A stretch of DNA of 64,000 nt from Coleophoma eucalyptorum (lineage: Eukaryota; Ascomycota; Leotiomycetes; Helotiales; Dermateaceae): the NCBI GenBank assembly GCA_026120035.1, contig JALRME010000035.1:310001-374000 (forward strand), given 5' to 3'. The position numbers and the translations under genes are program-made. The notes under the pieces are model-generated. The model was given only the letters and a program-made list of their open reading frames with translations. It was not told where the DNA came from and made no database searches. Below are positions 1-11,800 of this stretch, piece after piece. How positions within the stretch are numbered: position 1 is the stretch's first letter; each line of letters opens with the position of its first letter.

Positions 1-892
1 GTAGCTACGACCGTCCCACCTACAACGGTCTTGTGTGGCTGACCGCTCGCCGACTCGAGCTTATTTCCCACCCTGTTGTATAAATGAGAGCCTCGCTCAT
101 GCCTGCGCCGCAATCCCCAACTCTACTACTTACAGCAAATGATAACATCTTATCAATCGCCCAAGCCTTACGCTCCTGCTTATCTCTGGCTCTCTCCAGG
201 TATTCCCACCAACCAAGAAAACCTATTTCTCCAGACTATCGCATTCACTCCCACAGAACCATTCGGTGGCTTTCCAACCCAAGAAGTGGTTGGATCTGGC
301 TGGCTTGCGTGCGAAACACCTCCCTTTTCCAGTCTAGTTGCCCAGGCAAGCTCTTATCCGAGGATTGCTATCGACGCTGCCCCATCAAACGCATCAGAGT
401 GGGGTGAAATTCGTCCGATTTTCTGGCTTTGGTCTACCCTTACTATGAGTGACATCTAGAGGAAGATGTCCACGAACGAGTATGTCTTAGTACGCGTGTC
501 CTGTGAGGAATTAAGTTTGAACGTGAAGATCGGGCCCTACGATTCGGAATTCGGAGTAGTCGTCGCTTAGTTCAAGCAGCTTACGGCGTCGGCAATCGGG
601 CTTCAACGGAACAGCAAACTTCTGATTCATTGATATCTAGACTCCTAGCCTTTGAATTTGAATTTGAATTTGAATTCGAATTCGAACTTATTTCTATCTA
701 TTGAAGCAATGCTGTTTAACTTTGTACTGCTCTGCGTATATACTGTATTGGACAACAGGGTATCATTTAATCTACACTCAACCACTACACCCTCCTTTTC
801 TACAGCTCTTTGTGAGCTTCTCGCACCCAAATCTAACACGATCTATCCAAATGAGATCCTATTCCAACTCGAGATTGTAATAGCAGAGTCCA
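1..892. other. Intergenic, no gene recognised
   Basis: No supportable gene is seen here. Two overlapping short reading frames between 84 and 459 have no recognisable domain or splice pattern. A small hairpin (GACCGT at 8 pairing with ACGGTC near 30) and a hexanucleotide repeat at 651-686 are the only structure noticed. The right end should contain the 3' untranslated region of the regulator that ends at 893 on the minus strand. Confidence 0.5.
651..686. repeat. TTTGAA hexanucleotide microsatellite
   Basis: Six consecutive hexamers are present, four TTTGAA followed by two TTCGAA. The repeat lies about 210 bases beyond the stop codon of the neighbouring zinc-cluster regulator and is probably neutral. 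Confidence 0.9.
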
Positions 893-3325
893 TCAAGGAA
901 CGCTATCCCACTCGTATGGGAAATCCACCAGACCGTCTAACATCCAATCGATTTCCATGATACCGTTCTCGCCTACATTGTCCATGGTAGGTGTCGCGAA
1001 GCCGCCTAGAGGTATGTCTTGTGCATCGGGAAGGATGGTTGCGTTCATGGGGAGAGGCCCCATCGTTGGCGGTTGGTGTTGTGTCGAGAGGGGTTCGGTT
1101 GTTGGGGGTTCTTGGCCACCACGTTTCGGTGCTGCATTGAAAAGAATAAGTATAAGTATGCACTTGTCTGGATGGGATAGATTGACGGTACTTACGTTTC
1201 CTTCCTCGATCACGGAATTCGCGCCAACGCCAGACAGAATCGTAGACATGACTCATGCTCATGCGACATCTCACTTGCATCTGTAGACTGCTATCCGTCT
1301 CTCGCCCCGGACTGATTGCTTCTCCTTTCCCGGCTGCAGTCCACAATCTCGTTAAAACTTCAGCCAGCCGCATAGCGCGATCGTTACTCTTGACGCTCAT
1401 TCTCTTGATAGCATCCAACGTCTGGTTGAAAAGCTGTTTGCCGTGCTCGAGATCGACATGCGCACCGAACGAGCTATTCAACAGTTTCAGCAGTGCGAAA
1501 GCAGCTGATACGACCATTTGGAGGATGTAAGCTCCGCTGTATATGAGGTTTGGGGAGTGCTTAAGCGATAAAGCACAGCCGAGGAAATTGGTCGTTGCAT
1601 AATATAGACTAATCAAGCCCTTCTGATATGTTGTTGCTGTTTCAGCATCGAAGAATGCCGAATAACGGAGATGAATTTCAGCGGCGCGGAGATGAAGAGT
1701 ATTAATTACTAACATCAAAGGTTAGTGATCTTCGCTGCAAGTGGTTCAAGAAACATACGTGATAGTCTTCCACCAAATTCCATTTCCATGGCCTGGAACT
1801 CGCGTCCCAGCACACTCACCATGGTTGCTTTCTCAGCTGCGTCTTTAGCCTCGTACTTATTGGGTGCGTTAATATAAAGGCCTTTGGTAACATTGTTGCA
1901 AAAGTTCTCAATTTGGAGTCGGATTCGAATTTCATCCGGCAGCTTATATTCCGATTCTGTTGACGAAAGAGTTTGCAGCATGCGATTGTATCGAACTATT
2001 GGTGGCTGGCCATTTCCAGTAGAGACGCTGTGATCATTTAGTACCTGTAATACATTGGGCTATAACTTTGTCATACCTTTGTGCCACAATATTGCAAGCA
2101 GCCCACGTCTTAACTCGGTCTTCGATGACATCTTCTCCTAACACAACACGCTGTCTCATAAAATCCTGAGCATTCCGAGGTTGGTGCAGGCCTTGCTGCA
2201 TCGCAGTCTGCATCATCAGACCAGTGAGCATAAATACCGGGTCATTAAGACTGTTACTCGTCGGTATAGACCAAGTGCAGAAGAGGCAAAGTGCTTGTAC
2301 TACATGATAGCTCTGGGGTACTTCAGCCAGAGTTGACCAAAGAAGACTCATAAATGGACTACATAGGGATTCGAATAAAGTGTGGTCTGGAGGAAATCGG
2401 CGCGCAGAAATAAGTATAACTGTCCAAGCTAGAAGAGGAGATAGCGCAAAGTACTGTGCAGGCGTCTGATCCGGACGTAGCAACGGGAGAAACGGATGGT
2501 AGTGAATAAAATAGCTTGTGGTGTGTCAGCCCGAATAGGCATCACATAGTACGGGCTACTCACAGATGGAAAAGATGTGCGATGCGGTCCCCGGAGAGAG
2601 TGACATTGCCGATAAATTGAGTATCAAAGGTTTCTTCATCCGCAGTCGGCGGCATAACAGCATTAGTAGCAGGCTCAATATCTTGAACGGCTGGCGTGAT
2701 CGGCCGCAGTCTGGTTTCTGAAGAAGCTCGGTATGGTTCTATGCCACTCATGTGTATCGGCGGAGAGTACTGTTCGGCCTGCTTCGGCATCGGACTAAAG
2801 TTGCCTTGTTGAGGTGAGCCTTGCCTCAGGCTGTTGGCGTGCAGCCGTCTAAGTTCCACGATTTCTCGTTGCATCTCAGCATTCTCACTACGCTCACCGT
2901 TCAGCATGTAATCACAAACAGCGCAAATTAAACTCACGTCCTCTTAGCCACTCTTCTAAAATTTGGTTCAATTCTACACTCGAGCTGTAGCCGTCTACAA
3001 CGAGAGCAAGCAGCAAATGGATGTTGAACAACATCACAGCGCAGCTGTAACCATGGTTAGTCTTGCGAAACTCGTGAGGGATTGCTCACCACTACTTGAT
3101 AAAGAGCTGGAAAGCGAAATTGCTTAGCCAGAAGTCGAAGGGAAAACCAACCTTCTGCTGCCGACACTCGTTACACGCCCGTCGCTTCACAGGCCGATGC
3201 TCTCCATCCTGCCCATCGCCACCATGTCTACTCTCTACCTCTGGGCCTTCATTCTCGCTAGAATTCGAAGTGAACGTGCTTCTCTTCCGCTTGTGATCTG
3301 ATCCACGGTCCCCATGATATTCCAT
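893..3325 (-). CDS. Zn2Cys6 fungal-specific transcription factor
   Basis: This is a nuclear DNA-binding regulator of about 687 residues in seven exons: 3325-3152, 3044-2938, 2887-2564, 2514-2077, 2027-1759, 1708-1196 and 1131-893. Lengths sum to whole codons. The zinc cluster spans residues 51-81, with cysteines at 51, 54, 61, 71, 74 and 81, and is split by intron 1, whose donor GTTGGT is non-consensus. A basic and coiled-coil linker follows. The middle homology region begins around residue 200 with a segment resembling RIAHLFHLYFIHYHPFLP. The finger spacing and linker resemble the Leu3/War1/PrtT group. That subgroup assignment, and any link to protease or weak-acid control, is inference. The start is the first ATG ahead of the finger. 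The target genes are unknown, and the nearest neighbour is the GMC oxidoreductase. Confidence 0.88.
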
Positions 3326-3985
3326 CCTTCAGGAGCACTGGACAGACCTTAGTCCTCATGCAAATCCAATCTGTCAAACTGAAATAATTCCGGTGACATT
3401 AAAGATAGAATTGTCGTGCAATTGAATAAAAGAACGAGAATAATAAGCAGTGCCGACTACCCGAATAGGAAAGACTAGCAAAGCAAAAGTTCCAAAAACG
3501 TCCAGCTTGGCAAGGTCGCGTGACCTGGAGCTTATCCACGAATTTTCACTTTCTTGCTTTTCTGCCGGACGGGCCGCAAAAGGACTGCTGCAGACAGGTC
3601 AGGTTATGCTAGCTATGTGTGCATGCCACATATGCACTGACAATACAGTGCGAGCCAATGATCCGAGATAGAGTTTGGGTTCAGGCCTCGTGGCTAAGGG
3701 AAGGGGCGATGTCACTCTTGACCGATGAACGGTGGAAGAACAGATTAGCAAAGAGGAAAGAGTATTGCGAAGTTCGGGGCGGAGTTCGCAGTGAAACATG
3801 GCAAACGCTAAATCGTAAGCGAGTCCATGATCACGTGTTATGGATGTGATGGACCAAATCTCATGACGCATTTAGTAGTCAACTTGAGCTAAGTTATAAT
3901 ATTAAGCTAGGCATGGGTCTTTCTGAGGTATATCTACAACCACCTTTTGGTCTCGTTTATTCAATGCCCACATAAGCGATATAGA
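3326..3985. other. Promoter of the zinc-cluster regulator and 3' flank of the GMC gene
   Basis: No gene is supported here. Short antisense reading frames between 3450 and 3871 look like noise. The region should hold the upstream control sequence of the regulator, which starts at 3325, and the downstream flank of the GMC oxidoreductase, which ends at 3986. Both are on the minus strand. Confidence 0.5.
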
Positions 3986-5910
3986 TTAAATACCCCACTC
4001 CTCCTTAACCATATCCGCAGTCTTCTCGGCAATTGCATAAACAGTCGCCAGGGGATTTCCACTGATATGCAGAGGGAAAACACTGGCATCTACGACTCTG
4101 ATACCCTTCAAACCGTAAACCTTCAAGTTCTTGTCAACGGCACCAACACCCTCCTTGCCCATTCCCACAGTACCGATGGGGTGATATTCAGTAGCAACGT
4201 GGTTTCTGATCCATTCCTCGGCTGCTTCGTGCGTGCTGAGATCAAGTGATTCATCGGGTCCGTATCTCTTCGCAATCTTCTCTTTCAGTGGCGAGGTAGA
4301 AACTACTTTAGAGATGTGGCGATATCCCTTGATGAGCACCTCGACATCAGATTGGTGAGTGAGATATGCTGGGTTGATGGCTGGATCCGCTTTGGGGTCA
4401 GCGCTGGTGATATGACAGGAGCCTACTGAGGCTGGACGAGCGACGCAGGCTGCCAGGACAAGACCTTGCTTGCCGCCGAGCTGGCTCGCTGGTGGTTGGA
4501 GGAATGCTGTTTGGCTGTAGGTCTTTTCCACGTCCAGGGAAGCTGGTAAGAGGATGAACTGGATGCTCCCATCCTTCAAGCTTCCCAAGCCTTCGGCAAT
4601 GATTTCCTTTGATGCTTTTTCTAAGTCACCCGAACTGAGTATGGAGTCTTGAATAGATTTAATCTCTTCGGGAGTCGAGAGCCCTGCCATGCTTGCAAAT
4701 CCCATCGTCGAGCCCGCACTAGCAAAAGGTCCTGTCTTCTCGGCCATGTATTGACCAAACACAGCTTGCATTATCGCTGGATCTTGCGCTGCGTCCAGAG
4801 TTGTTTCACCTGGAACTAGCTCGTAGCCAAATGCAACTGCAGAATGATCCTGAAGATGCTCTCCAACACGACGATTCTCGACAAGGCATTTTACGCCTGC
4901 CTTTGAAAGAATTTCTGGGTTTCCAATACCCGACAATTCGAGGACCTGAGGAGATTTGATGGCCCCCGCGCTGAGAATAACCTCCTTCTTAACTGAGACA
5001 CTGTACTTCTCGTCCGAGGATGAATGCAGAAATTCCACGCCAGTTGCTACATTGTCCTCTGAAAGCAATATTCTTGTGACAAGGGCTTCGGTCAGAACGA
5101 AGAGATTCGGTCGTTGGGCATTAGGTATTAAATATCCAGTCGTTGAGTAACTTCTGGTGCCGTTCAATTCTCCAGGGCGTCTCTCAATCGTGCTCAGAGA
5201 ATGATAATTACCCAGATGATCTCCACTCCAAGCATCCAGTGGACTTCCCATATTCTCGCCCAGGGAAGTAGATGCAGCAACCCAGTCGCCTTCCGGTGGA
5301 ATACGGTATTCACCGAAGCTAATCGAGATAGGACCAGACTTCCCGTGGAAGGAAGCATCATATGTGGTTTCCAAGGCTATGTTGGGTTGCTTCTGTATGT
5401 CTTTGGGGTCCTGAAAGTTCTCGTGCTTCTTAAAGTATGGGAGAAGGTCTTTGAATGCCCACCCCTCGTTTCCAAGTCTAGCCCAATCATCATAATCCGA
5501 CGCTTGCCCACGAACATACCTAGTATATCATCAGAGATATGTTATCAAAGAGACAGAGGTTATGATATTTTAACTCACATGAGGAAATTGATAGCACTTG
5601 ATCCTCCCAAACACTTTCCACGAGGCCAATCCAGGCTTTTACCACCGGCGGATGGTTGTGGTACTGTCTTGTGCAACCAGTCGTATTTTACATCACCAAT
5701 ACTTTTCACATACATGGCCGGAATCATAATCATTGGATCCCCAATGAGAGCTGGACCAGCCTCAAGCACGGCAACTTTCACATTGGGATTCTCAGACAAG
5801 CGACCTGCCATTGCTAGGCCTGCAGTACCCCCACCAATAACCACGAAGTCATATTCGTGCTTGAGGAAGGCCTCAAGGGAGACGAGAGCGGGAAGAGCGG
5901 GTGCTGCCAT
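3986..5910 (-). CDS. GMC-family FAD oxidoreductase (choline dehydrogenase / aryl-alcohol oxidase type)
   Basis: A flavoenzyme of 621 residues that should oxidise an alcohol using FAD. Two exons, 5910-5579 and 5519-3986, are joined at GT-AG sites and sum to whole codons. The ADP-binding motif VVIGGGTAGLAMAGRL lies at residues 23-38. The first GMC signature (GGSSAINFLMYVRG) spans the intron, and the second (GAIKSPQVLELSGIG) follows in exon 2. The C-terminus has the HPIGT and HISGNP segments that hold the active-site His pair region. The start is the first ATG and lies about 75 bases downstream of a good TATA box at 5984-5991. No clear signal peptide is seen from this start, so the protein may be intracellular. 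The substrate cannot be told from sequence. A CGG-N5-CGG motif shared with the biotin promoter lies 183 bases upstream. Confidence 0.93.
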
Positions 5911-5983
5911 TTGGAAAGTAAGAACAATGGATGTGAGAATGTGTGTGAATGACACAGATTTACAAAGCTCAGAGAAGTAACTA

Positions 5984-5991
5984 CTTTTATA
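5984..5991 (-). promoter_or_regulatory. TATA box of the GMC oxidoreductase gene
   Basis: TATAAAAG reads on the minus strand about 75 bases upstream of the ATG at 5910. A transcription start about 30 bases downstream would leave a short 5' leader. This argues against any longer N-terminal extension. Confidence 0.6.
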
Positions 5992-6092
5992 AGGTGCAAG
6001 TTTCAAGCATTCTTCCTGCTTTAGCCCCCAGAAGTCTGGACCAAAATAAAATAGGTCCGGCGAATCTCTGGTTGAAACCCCAAAAGACGGGC

Positions 6093-6103
6093 CCGAAACA
6101 CCG
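6093..6103 (-). promoter_or_regulatory. CGG-N5-CGG element (CGGTGTTTCGG)
   Basis: On the minus strand this reads CGGTGTTTCGG. It is identical to the 11-base core found in both arms of the inverted repeat in the bioDA/bioB promoter. It lies 183-193 bases upstream of the GMC start codon. Paired CGG triplets are the usual recognition form for Zn2Cys6 proteins. That this is a real binding site is inference. Confidence 0.4.
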
Positions 6104-6519
6104 CCATCGAGTCGTGCAATTCAATTGTGGACACAACAAGGCTGACTGATAGTTAGCAGATCCTCAAATGGTCCGATCGGCAAGGCCAAGGGTCTACATA
6201 TAGGTACAGAGCCTCATGGTGGCATCTACATCAGGCAGAATATCTGCAGGCCGGAGTCAATAGACGAAAAGAGGGGTTTAATTGATGTGTTATCGTGAAT
6301 AAGCGACTGTTCTCCGCTGACTCCGCATGGCCTTATTATGGAGCCAATTCAAGCGAGCCTGCGTGGAAACGTGGCATAGGCCATGTCTATTCTATCTGGC
6401 CATGTCGTCGGCTTCTTGTACGGCTGTTAGGCCTATCTTGTATGTGCAAGATGCGGGGAGATTCACCAGACTGGGCCATTTTCTTGAAGAAAGTGGTATT
6501 TCAAATTTCAATAATCCTT

Positions 6520-7834
6520 TCAGCCCCCAACAAGAGCCCTATGCTCAGCATTCAGCTGCTGTGGATCATATGTCTCAAAATAAAATGCCCAGGTGCTCTG
6601 AGAGTTGATCAAGGTATTATCCCTCGAGCTCTGCAATCCTACATGTTGGGCTTGCTGCGGAGCTAATGCAAAGCGGCCCAACTTCTGCTGATCTGCATAG
6701 TTTTCTATCATTGTGTCCGTTTGTCCAGTTCCTATGCCTCTTAAATATTTTGTTAAGGGAGCAACCTGAGGCCGTGGGAATACCAAAGCCTGCGTACAGC
6801 AGCCGTACTTGTTTAGTTCGAAGACCCCGCGAGGTGGAAAAAGCGAGTATTTGCCAATCATGAAGAGAAGAGCTACGAAAGCGGGAGTAGTAATGGTGCT
6901 AAGCGCAAGGACTGTCCAATTATCCAAATGTCTCCGCGTAGGAGGGATATTGATGCGGAGAAGGACGAGGAAGCAGAAGGCTGAAAGCGCTGCCAGGAGA
7001 AAAGTGAATGGCATATTACCATACCAGAAATCAGTATCCTGCCAAGACATTGAGGTTTCCGTATAGAACAGCCGCAGGTATATCCAATTCCGGTTTTCCT
7101 CGTGCGACTGTGCCTCTACATCCAACAAAGCCTGTCGAGTTTTGGCCATCCAGCCTTCCGAAAGTATGATGTCGTCTTCCAGCATGACAATGTATGGCGA
7201 GCCAACCTCGTAACAGTGATCTAGTGCGTATGTGTAGTCACTGGAGTACAGTGAGTGTGGGGTTATGGGCTTTAGGGAACATAACCTACAAAACGCCTTT
7301 CTCGTAAAAGTTGCGTGTCACTTCCAGCTCACGCAAGTGCTCTAGAACTTCAACTGACACATTGTACCCTTCGGCAGAATCAACCAGCTTTCGTAACCAT
7401 GGTTGGGAATATGTAGGGTGGATCGTAGGATCAGTATTCGCAAATAGGATGTAGGCGTGAAGGTTCTCTCGTTCCTCTCCAGTTAAGCTCTCCAACAACG
7501 ATCCAATGGCCGCTTCAACGTACTGTGTCTCTCGCTTTACCGTCACGAAGGCGGCACAGATTTCGGGCGGTGAGGCGAGCTTGGGCTTGGGCGTATCTCC
7601 CGCTCCATTGTCTGCGATGTATTCGAGGGCCTGCTGTTTACGATAATTCGAGTATTTGAGATCGTAAACGTGCTCGGATTGGAAGAAGGCCGAATGGGGA
7701 TCGCGCCAAAAGGCATAGCGGCAGTACTGAAAGGCAACCAACCAGCAAGCTACAGAGACTATTAAGGCTCGCCCGGCCGGAGACGTGAGAAGACGGAGAG
7801 CAAAGACAGGGAGGTGGCTTAAATGAGCCCGCAT
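6520..7834 (-). CDS. PGAP4/TMEM246-like membrane glycosyltransferase
   Basis: A 421-residue membrane protein in two exons, 7834-7290 and 7240-6520 (donor GTAGGT, in frame). There is one N-terminal transmembrane helix around residues 20-40. A glycosyltransferase-like half ends in the acidic motif MLEDDII, with EDD at 203-205. Two adjacent hydrophobic helices then interrupt the domain before it resumes. This inserted helix pair is the hallmark of PGAP4, the Golgi enzyme that adds GalNAc to GPI-anchor mannose in animals. Fungal relatives are usually annotated only as integral membrane proteins. A GPI side-chain role here is inference from the family. The start is the ATG just before the first helix. 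Longer upstream frames lack an ATG. Confidence 0.8.
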
Positions 7835-10004
7835 GTTGAAGGAACTGGACTTGAAGGAAAAGGAAGGGGAGATAGCTAAGTTAGTAGAGGCAGGCCATGC
7901 TGCAATGGCTTCGAAAACGATATTGTGCCCCACGAGTAGCTATCACCTACCAGTAAGCAAAGAGAGATGACAAGTACAATGCCTCAGGATGAAGGCGCTG
8001 ACTTGACTGTTTTCGTACCTTAGACAAGGCAAGATTGAATGCCTTATGATCGAGTCGCGGATGACATAAGCACAAGCGGTCAGCTACAAGCTTACAGGTC
8101 TTACGGGTCCGTAGAATTTAGCGACACATCCTACCTTGACCTTTCGGTTTGTATTCTACTATTTTAAAGCAACTGTACCATAGAACAATGACTTCTAAAT
8201 AATTGAGGATGTTAATGAGACTTAGGCGATATAGCGTTGTGACAATTTCGGAGTTAATTTCCCCTTCATATTCAATGGCTTGAGGGCATTATATTGTGTT
8301 GGATGTCCTAGATTCCACAGATGTATGAGACACTGGCTGGTAAGGTAGACGCGGTACGGTAAGGTAAGGTACGGTAAGGTACCTAGTCTAGTGAAGTCAG
8401 CAAAGTCACATGGCGTGCGGGGGATCATACAGTACGTTAAAGGCGCTTTATACTTTGTATCGTAGCGAGAGAGTCTGTATGATTGCGGCCCCATTTGCAT
8501 GAACCTACGAAGTAGCCGAACCTGCAAACTCCGTACGTATGGATTGAGGCAAAGCAGCGCCCCTCTTTTTGTACAGCACTACTCCAGTACAGCAGACAGA
8601 ACCTTGCCTACCTTAATGTCCCATGTAAAGGCTGAGCAACGATGTTCCTCCTTCTCAAGAGATGAGGTTATACAAATCCATTGTCTTTGTGGCCCATGGG
8701 CTGGGAGCAGAGTGCGAATCGGATGACGGATCGCGTGACCAGGGCCGTACACAGTTTTGACGATGCGAGATGGGATGCCAGCCAGCCACAAAGCTTGTGT
8801 TCTCAGATTGCTGTACATTTGCTGCGCACTGTGCACTATGTATTGCTGCTTGCGACCGTGTATCTACCGGACACAAGCTCATCTCCATGCTTCAAGCGCG
8901 ATGGTGTTCCTGTGAAATGGTGCTGTAATGAGCCGTCATGCTGATCCTAAAAGTCCGAACTCGCCGATAGTGCACCTGAAATTTCAAATCTCGTCGAGGT
9001 GGTCCCGCCAATTACTGCTTTGGGTCGGCGCCTCGGAGGAGAGCTGTCGCTTCAGGGGATGCTCACCCGCGTGGTGACGAAAAATTGGCAACGGCCCTTG
9101 TTTCTTCTCCCCTGTCCCTTGCAGACCTGCAGTCAGCCACCCGCGTCCACACTGTCCTGTCGCTGCTGCGCATGCAGCCATTGGACCATCAACAACAGAC
9201 TTCAGTGCTGTGGATAGGGGCGGGCGTGTTGTTGTTATTGCCGTGTGCCGACCGTGTTGGGACTGGCAAACCTCCGTCGAAGAGGAGGCAAGAGTCGTCG
9301 TTGCTGGCGTCGAGCGTGAGACATCGAGATTTCTCCAGCACCCGGACGCCATCGCCTACTCGACCGTCCCTTCGTCTGCTACTGGACTATAGAATCATAG
9401 CACGGAATCACCGCTCCGTCGGTAGGAACCTGACCTGTCTCCTGATCCAAAACAAAATGAGCCATGGTCATTAAGGTGCAAGTGTACCAGTGGTCAACGT
9501 CGCATTGCGCCTCCTCATTGGCTGCTTTACCAGACAGTGGCCGACTACGATCGTGCACGACCAGGGTCGCGGCCTCGTATTTCCCGGGATTAATGAGCAG
9601 CGTTGTGAAGCCTTTCGAGCTTAGAGCTTTGATAGCATCTGATAGTATACAGTTATTGTGGGTGTTGGGGTGGATGGGTGGTGTTACCCTATACCCTGCC
9701 TCGTTCTTAAGCCTCCTTCCCCTCAATACGAAGCGCCGTCAAATTCGATCTCCCGTCTCTTACCATCCTTTTTCTCTCTCTCACCTTGTCATCACCTTCG
9801 TTTATCCTCACCCTTCTTGTTTGTCGTTTTCTTGTCTTGCAGAATATCTATCTGCTCATCTTCTATCCCAAGTCACACAGAGGTAAATCAGAATCTCTCT
9901 CACCTTCGTTTAAGTCCGAAATCAGGCGACATTTGGGAGGAGCTGGCGACGGCGCCAATTATTCTTTATTCGAGTCGATCCTTTATACGCTTCCAACCGC
10001 CGCA
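7835..10004. other. Intergenic, shared upstream region of the PGAP4-like and amylase-like genes
   Basis: This 2.2 kb stretch separates two divergently transcribed genes. A GGTAA-rich tandem patch is at 8339-8382. Pyrimidine-rich DNA from about 9710 to 9860 is typical of a fungal promoter and leader ahead of the amylase-like gene. Reading frames of 75-129 residues between 8499 and 9726 have no recognisable domain, splice logic or composition, and I do not call them genes. Confidence 0.5.
8339..8382. repeat. GGTAAGGTA / GGTACGGTA short tandem repeat
   Basis: Imperfect GGTA-based units are repeated over about 44 bases. Related GGTAAGG-type patches occur near 26565-26585 (reverse orientation) and 38168-38198, all intergenic. 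Confidence 0.7.
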
Positions 10005-11800
10005 ATGCTTCTATCAGCCAAGCTTCCTCTCGCCTTGGCAACCCTCACCGGTGTAGCTCAAGCCGCATCCAACGATGTCTGGGCAGAGCAGTCCATCTAC
10101 CAGATCATCACCGACAGATTCGCCCGTACCGATGGCTCAACTACTGCGTCTTGTAACATTACCAACTACTGCGGAGGAACATGGGCCGGAATCACGGAGA
10201 AGTTGGATTACATCCAGAACATGGGCTTCACTGCCATCCAGATTTCCCCCGTCAATGAGAACTTGAAGGACACGACCATCTATGGTCAGGCGTTCCACGG
10301 TTACTGGGTACAGAATTGGTACGCGTTGAACGACAACTTCGGCACTGCAGCCGACCTGAAGAACCTTTCTTCCGAACTCCACAAGAGAAACATGTATCTG
10401 TTGGTTGATGTCGTTGCATCCGAGGCTTCGTTCAGTCTTGGTGATACTACCGCAAACATGAGCGATTCTGTCACCATCCCATACGACGACTTCTATCCCT
10501 TTAACGAGGCTGATTACTTCCACTCTTACTGCCCGCTTACTGACTGGACCAACGTGACCGAGTACCAAGACTGCTGGCTGGGATACACTGGAGTTGCCAC
10601 GCCTGATTTGAAGACAGAGGACTCCACCGTTGCCACGATGCTAGGAACCTGGATCAAAGAACTTGTCTCAAACTACTCCATTGACGGCATTCGAGTCGAT
10701 GGTGCCAAGCAAATCAGCTATGATTTCTTTGCGCCTTTCATCGCCGAGTCCGGTGTCTATGCTATGGCCGAAGGTTGGTGCTCAAATACCCTTTCTGACA
10801 GTTCATTATATAGCGAATCAGAGCTAAGCATGGAACGTAATGCTAACATGAGTACGATTTCCAGTTGAGGATGGAGATGCTTCGTTTACCTGCTACTACC
10901 AGAACTTGACCGGAGGACTTGAGAACTACCCAATTTACTACCAAATCTTGGCCGCCTTCACTGCTGGTGAGATGTCTGCTCTTGTCGACATGATCGGTTC
11001 TGTCAGAGAGGCTTGCGAGTCACCCCAGTACATGTCCAACTTCATTGAGAACCAGGACCAGGAACGTTTTGCCAGTTATACCGACGATATGGCTGTAAGT
11101 AAACTCGCGTCGCTGTAGTCCCTTTATGCATACTTACAAACTCCACTAGCTCGCCAAGAACGCCCTTGCATTCACTATCTTGGCCGACGGAATCCCCAAG
11201 GTGTACTACGGTCAAGAGCAACACATGACTGGAAACTACAGCCCCTACAACCGCCAAGAGTTCTGGACTTCCGGCTACGATACCACCGTGCCACTGTACA
11301 ACTTGACGGCAACCTTGAACAAGTTGCGCAACCACGCCATCTCGCTCTCAAGCAACTACGTGACCAACAGCTCTTCCATCCTCTACACCGATGGATCCAC
11401 CTATGCCGCACGCAAGGGCGTTGAAGGATCCCAAATCATCGCTGTGCTCAGCAACCAAGGCACATCCGGTGGATCTTACACGCTCGATGTCCCCGGCGTC
11501 GCGACTGAAGGCACTTCCATGACTGAAGTCATCGGATGCTCAACCGCCACTGCCGGCAACAACGGCACCATCACCGTCAAGATGGGCGCCGGTCTCCCCA
11601 AGGTCTGGTTCCCCACCGACAACCTCAAGGGCAGTGGTCTTTGCGGTACAGAGGCTTCGACAACCACATCCACAGCCACTGGTACCTCATCATCTAGCAC
11701 AGCAACCAGCACGAAGAAGTCAGCTGCTGAGCGCGTCTCTGTGGCCCATGCTTTTGTTGGTCTGGCCCTTGTTGCAGTCTTCTCGGTTGTTGTGCTGTAA
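10005..11800 (+). CDS. GPI-anchored GH13 alpha-amylase / alpha-glucanotransferase-like protein
   Basis: A secreted, surface-anchored family GH13 protein of 549 residues. Exons are 10005-10773, 10865-11094 and 11150-11800. A signal peptide (MLLSAKLPLALATLTGVAQA) starts the protein. A Ser/Thr-rich stretch and hydrophobic tail at the C-terminus form a GPI-attachment signal. The three catalytic acids are present: Asp232 in GIRVDGAK, Glu256 in AMAEVEDG across intron 1, and Asp321 in FIENQDQERF. The histidines normally found in regions I, II and IV are replaced: DVVASE gives Glu140, AKQ gives Gln236 and ENQD gives Gln320. GPI-anchored fungal Agt-type enzymes, which act as 4-alpha-glucanotransferases in cell-wall alpha-glucan synthesis, also have altered conserved regions. 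A similar role is likely but inferred. Intron 1 uses a weak GTTGGT donor. Confidence 0.88.

Larger units (their letters stand above)
5911..6519. promoter_or_regulatory. Promoter region of the GMC oxidoreductase
   Basis: This 609-base interval contains the upstream control region of the GMC gene and the 3' flank of the PGAP4-like gene, both on the minus strand. A TATA box and one CCGAAACACCG element are noted separately. Short reading frames between 6295 and 6666 are not supported as genes. Confidence 0.5.

Noticed and set aside
5201..5980. 259-residue plus-strand frame across the GMC gene
   Set aside because: It overlaps both GMC exons and the intron on the opposite strand and has no recognisable motif.
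10137..10568. 143-residue minus-strand frame inside the amylase-like gene
   Set aside because: It is a shadow of exon 1, with no domain.
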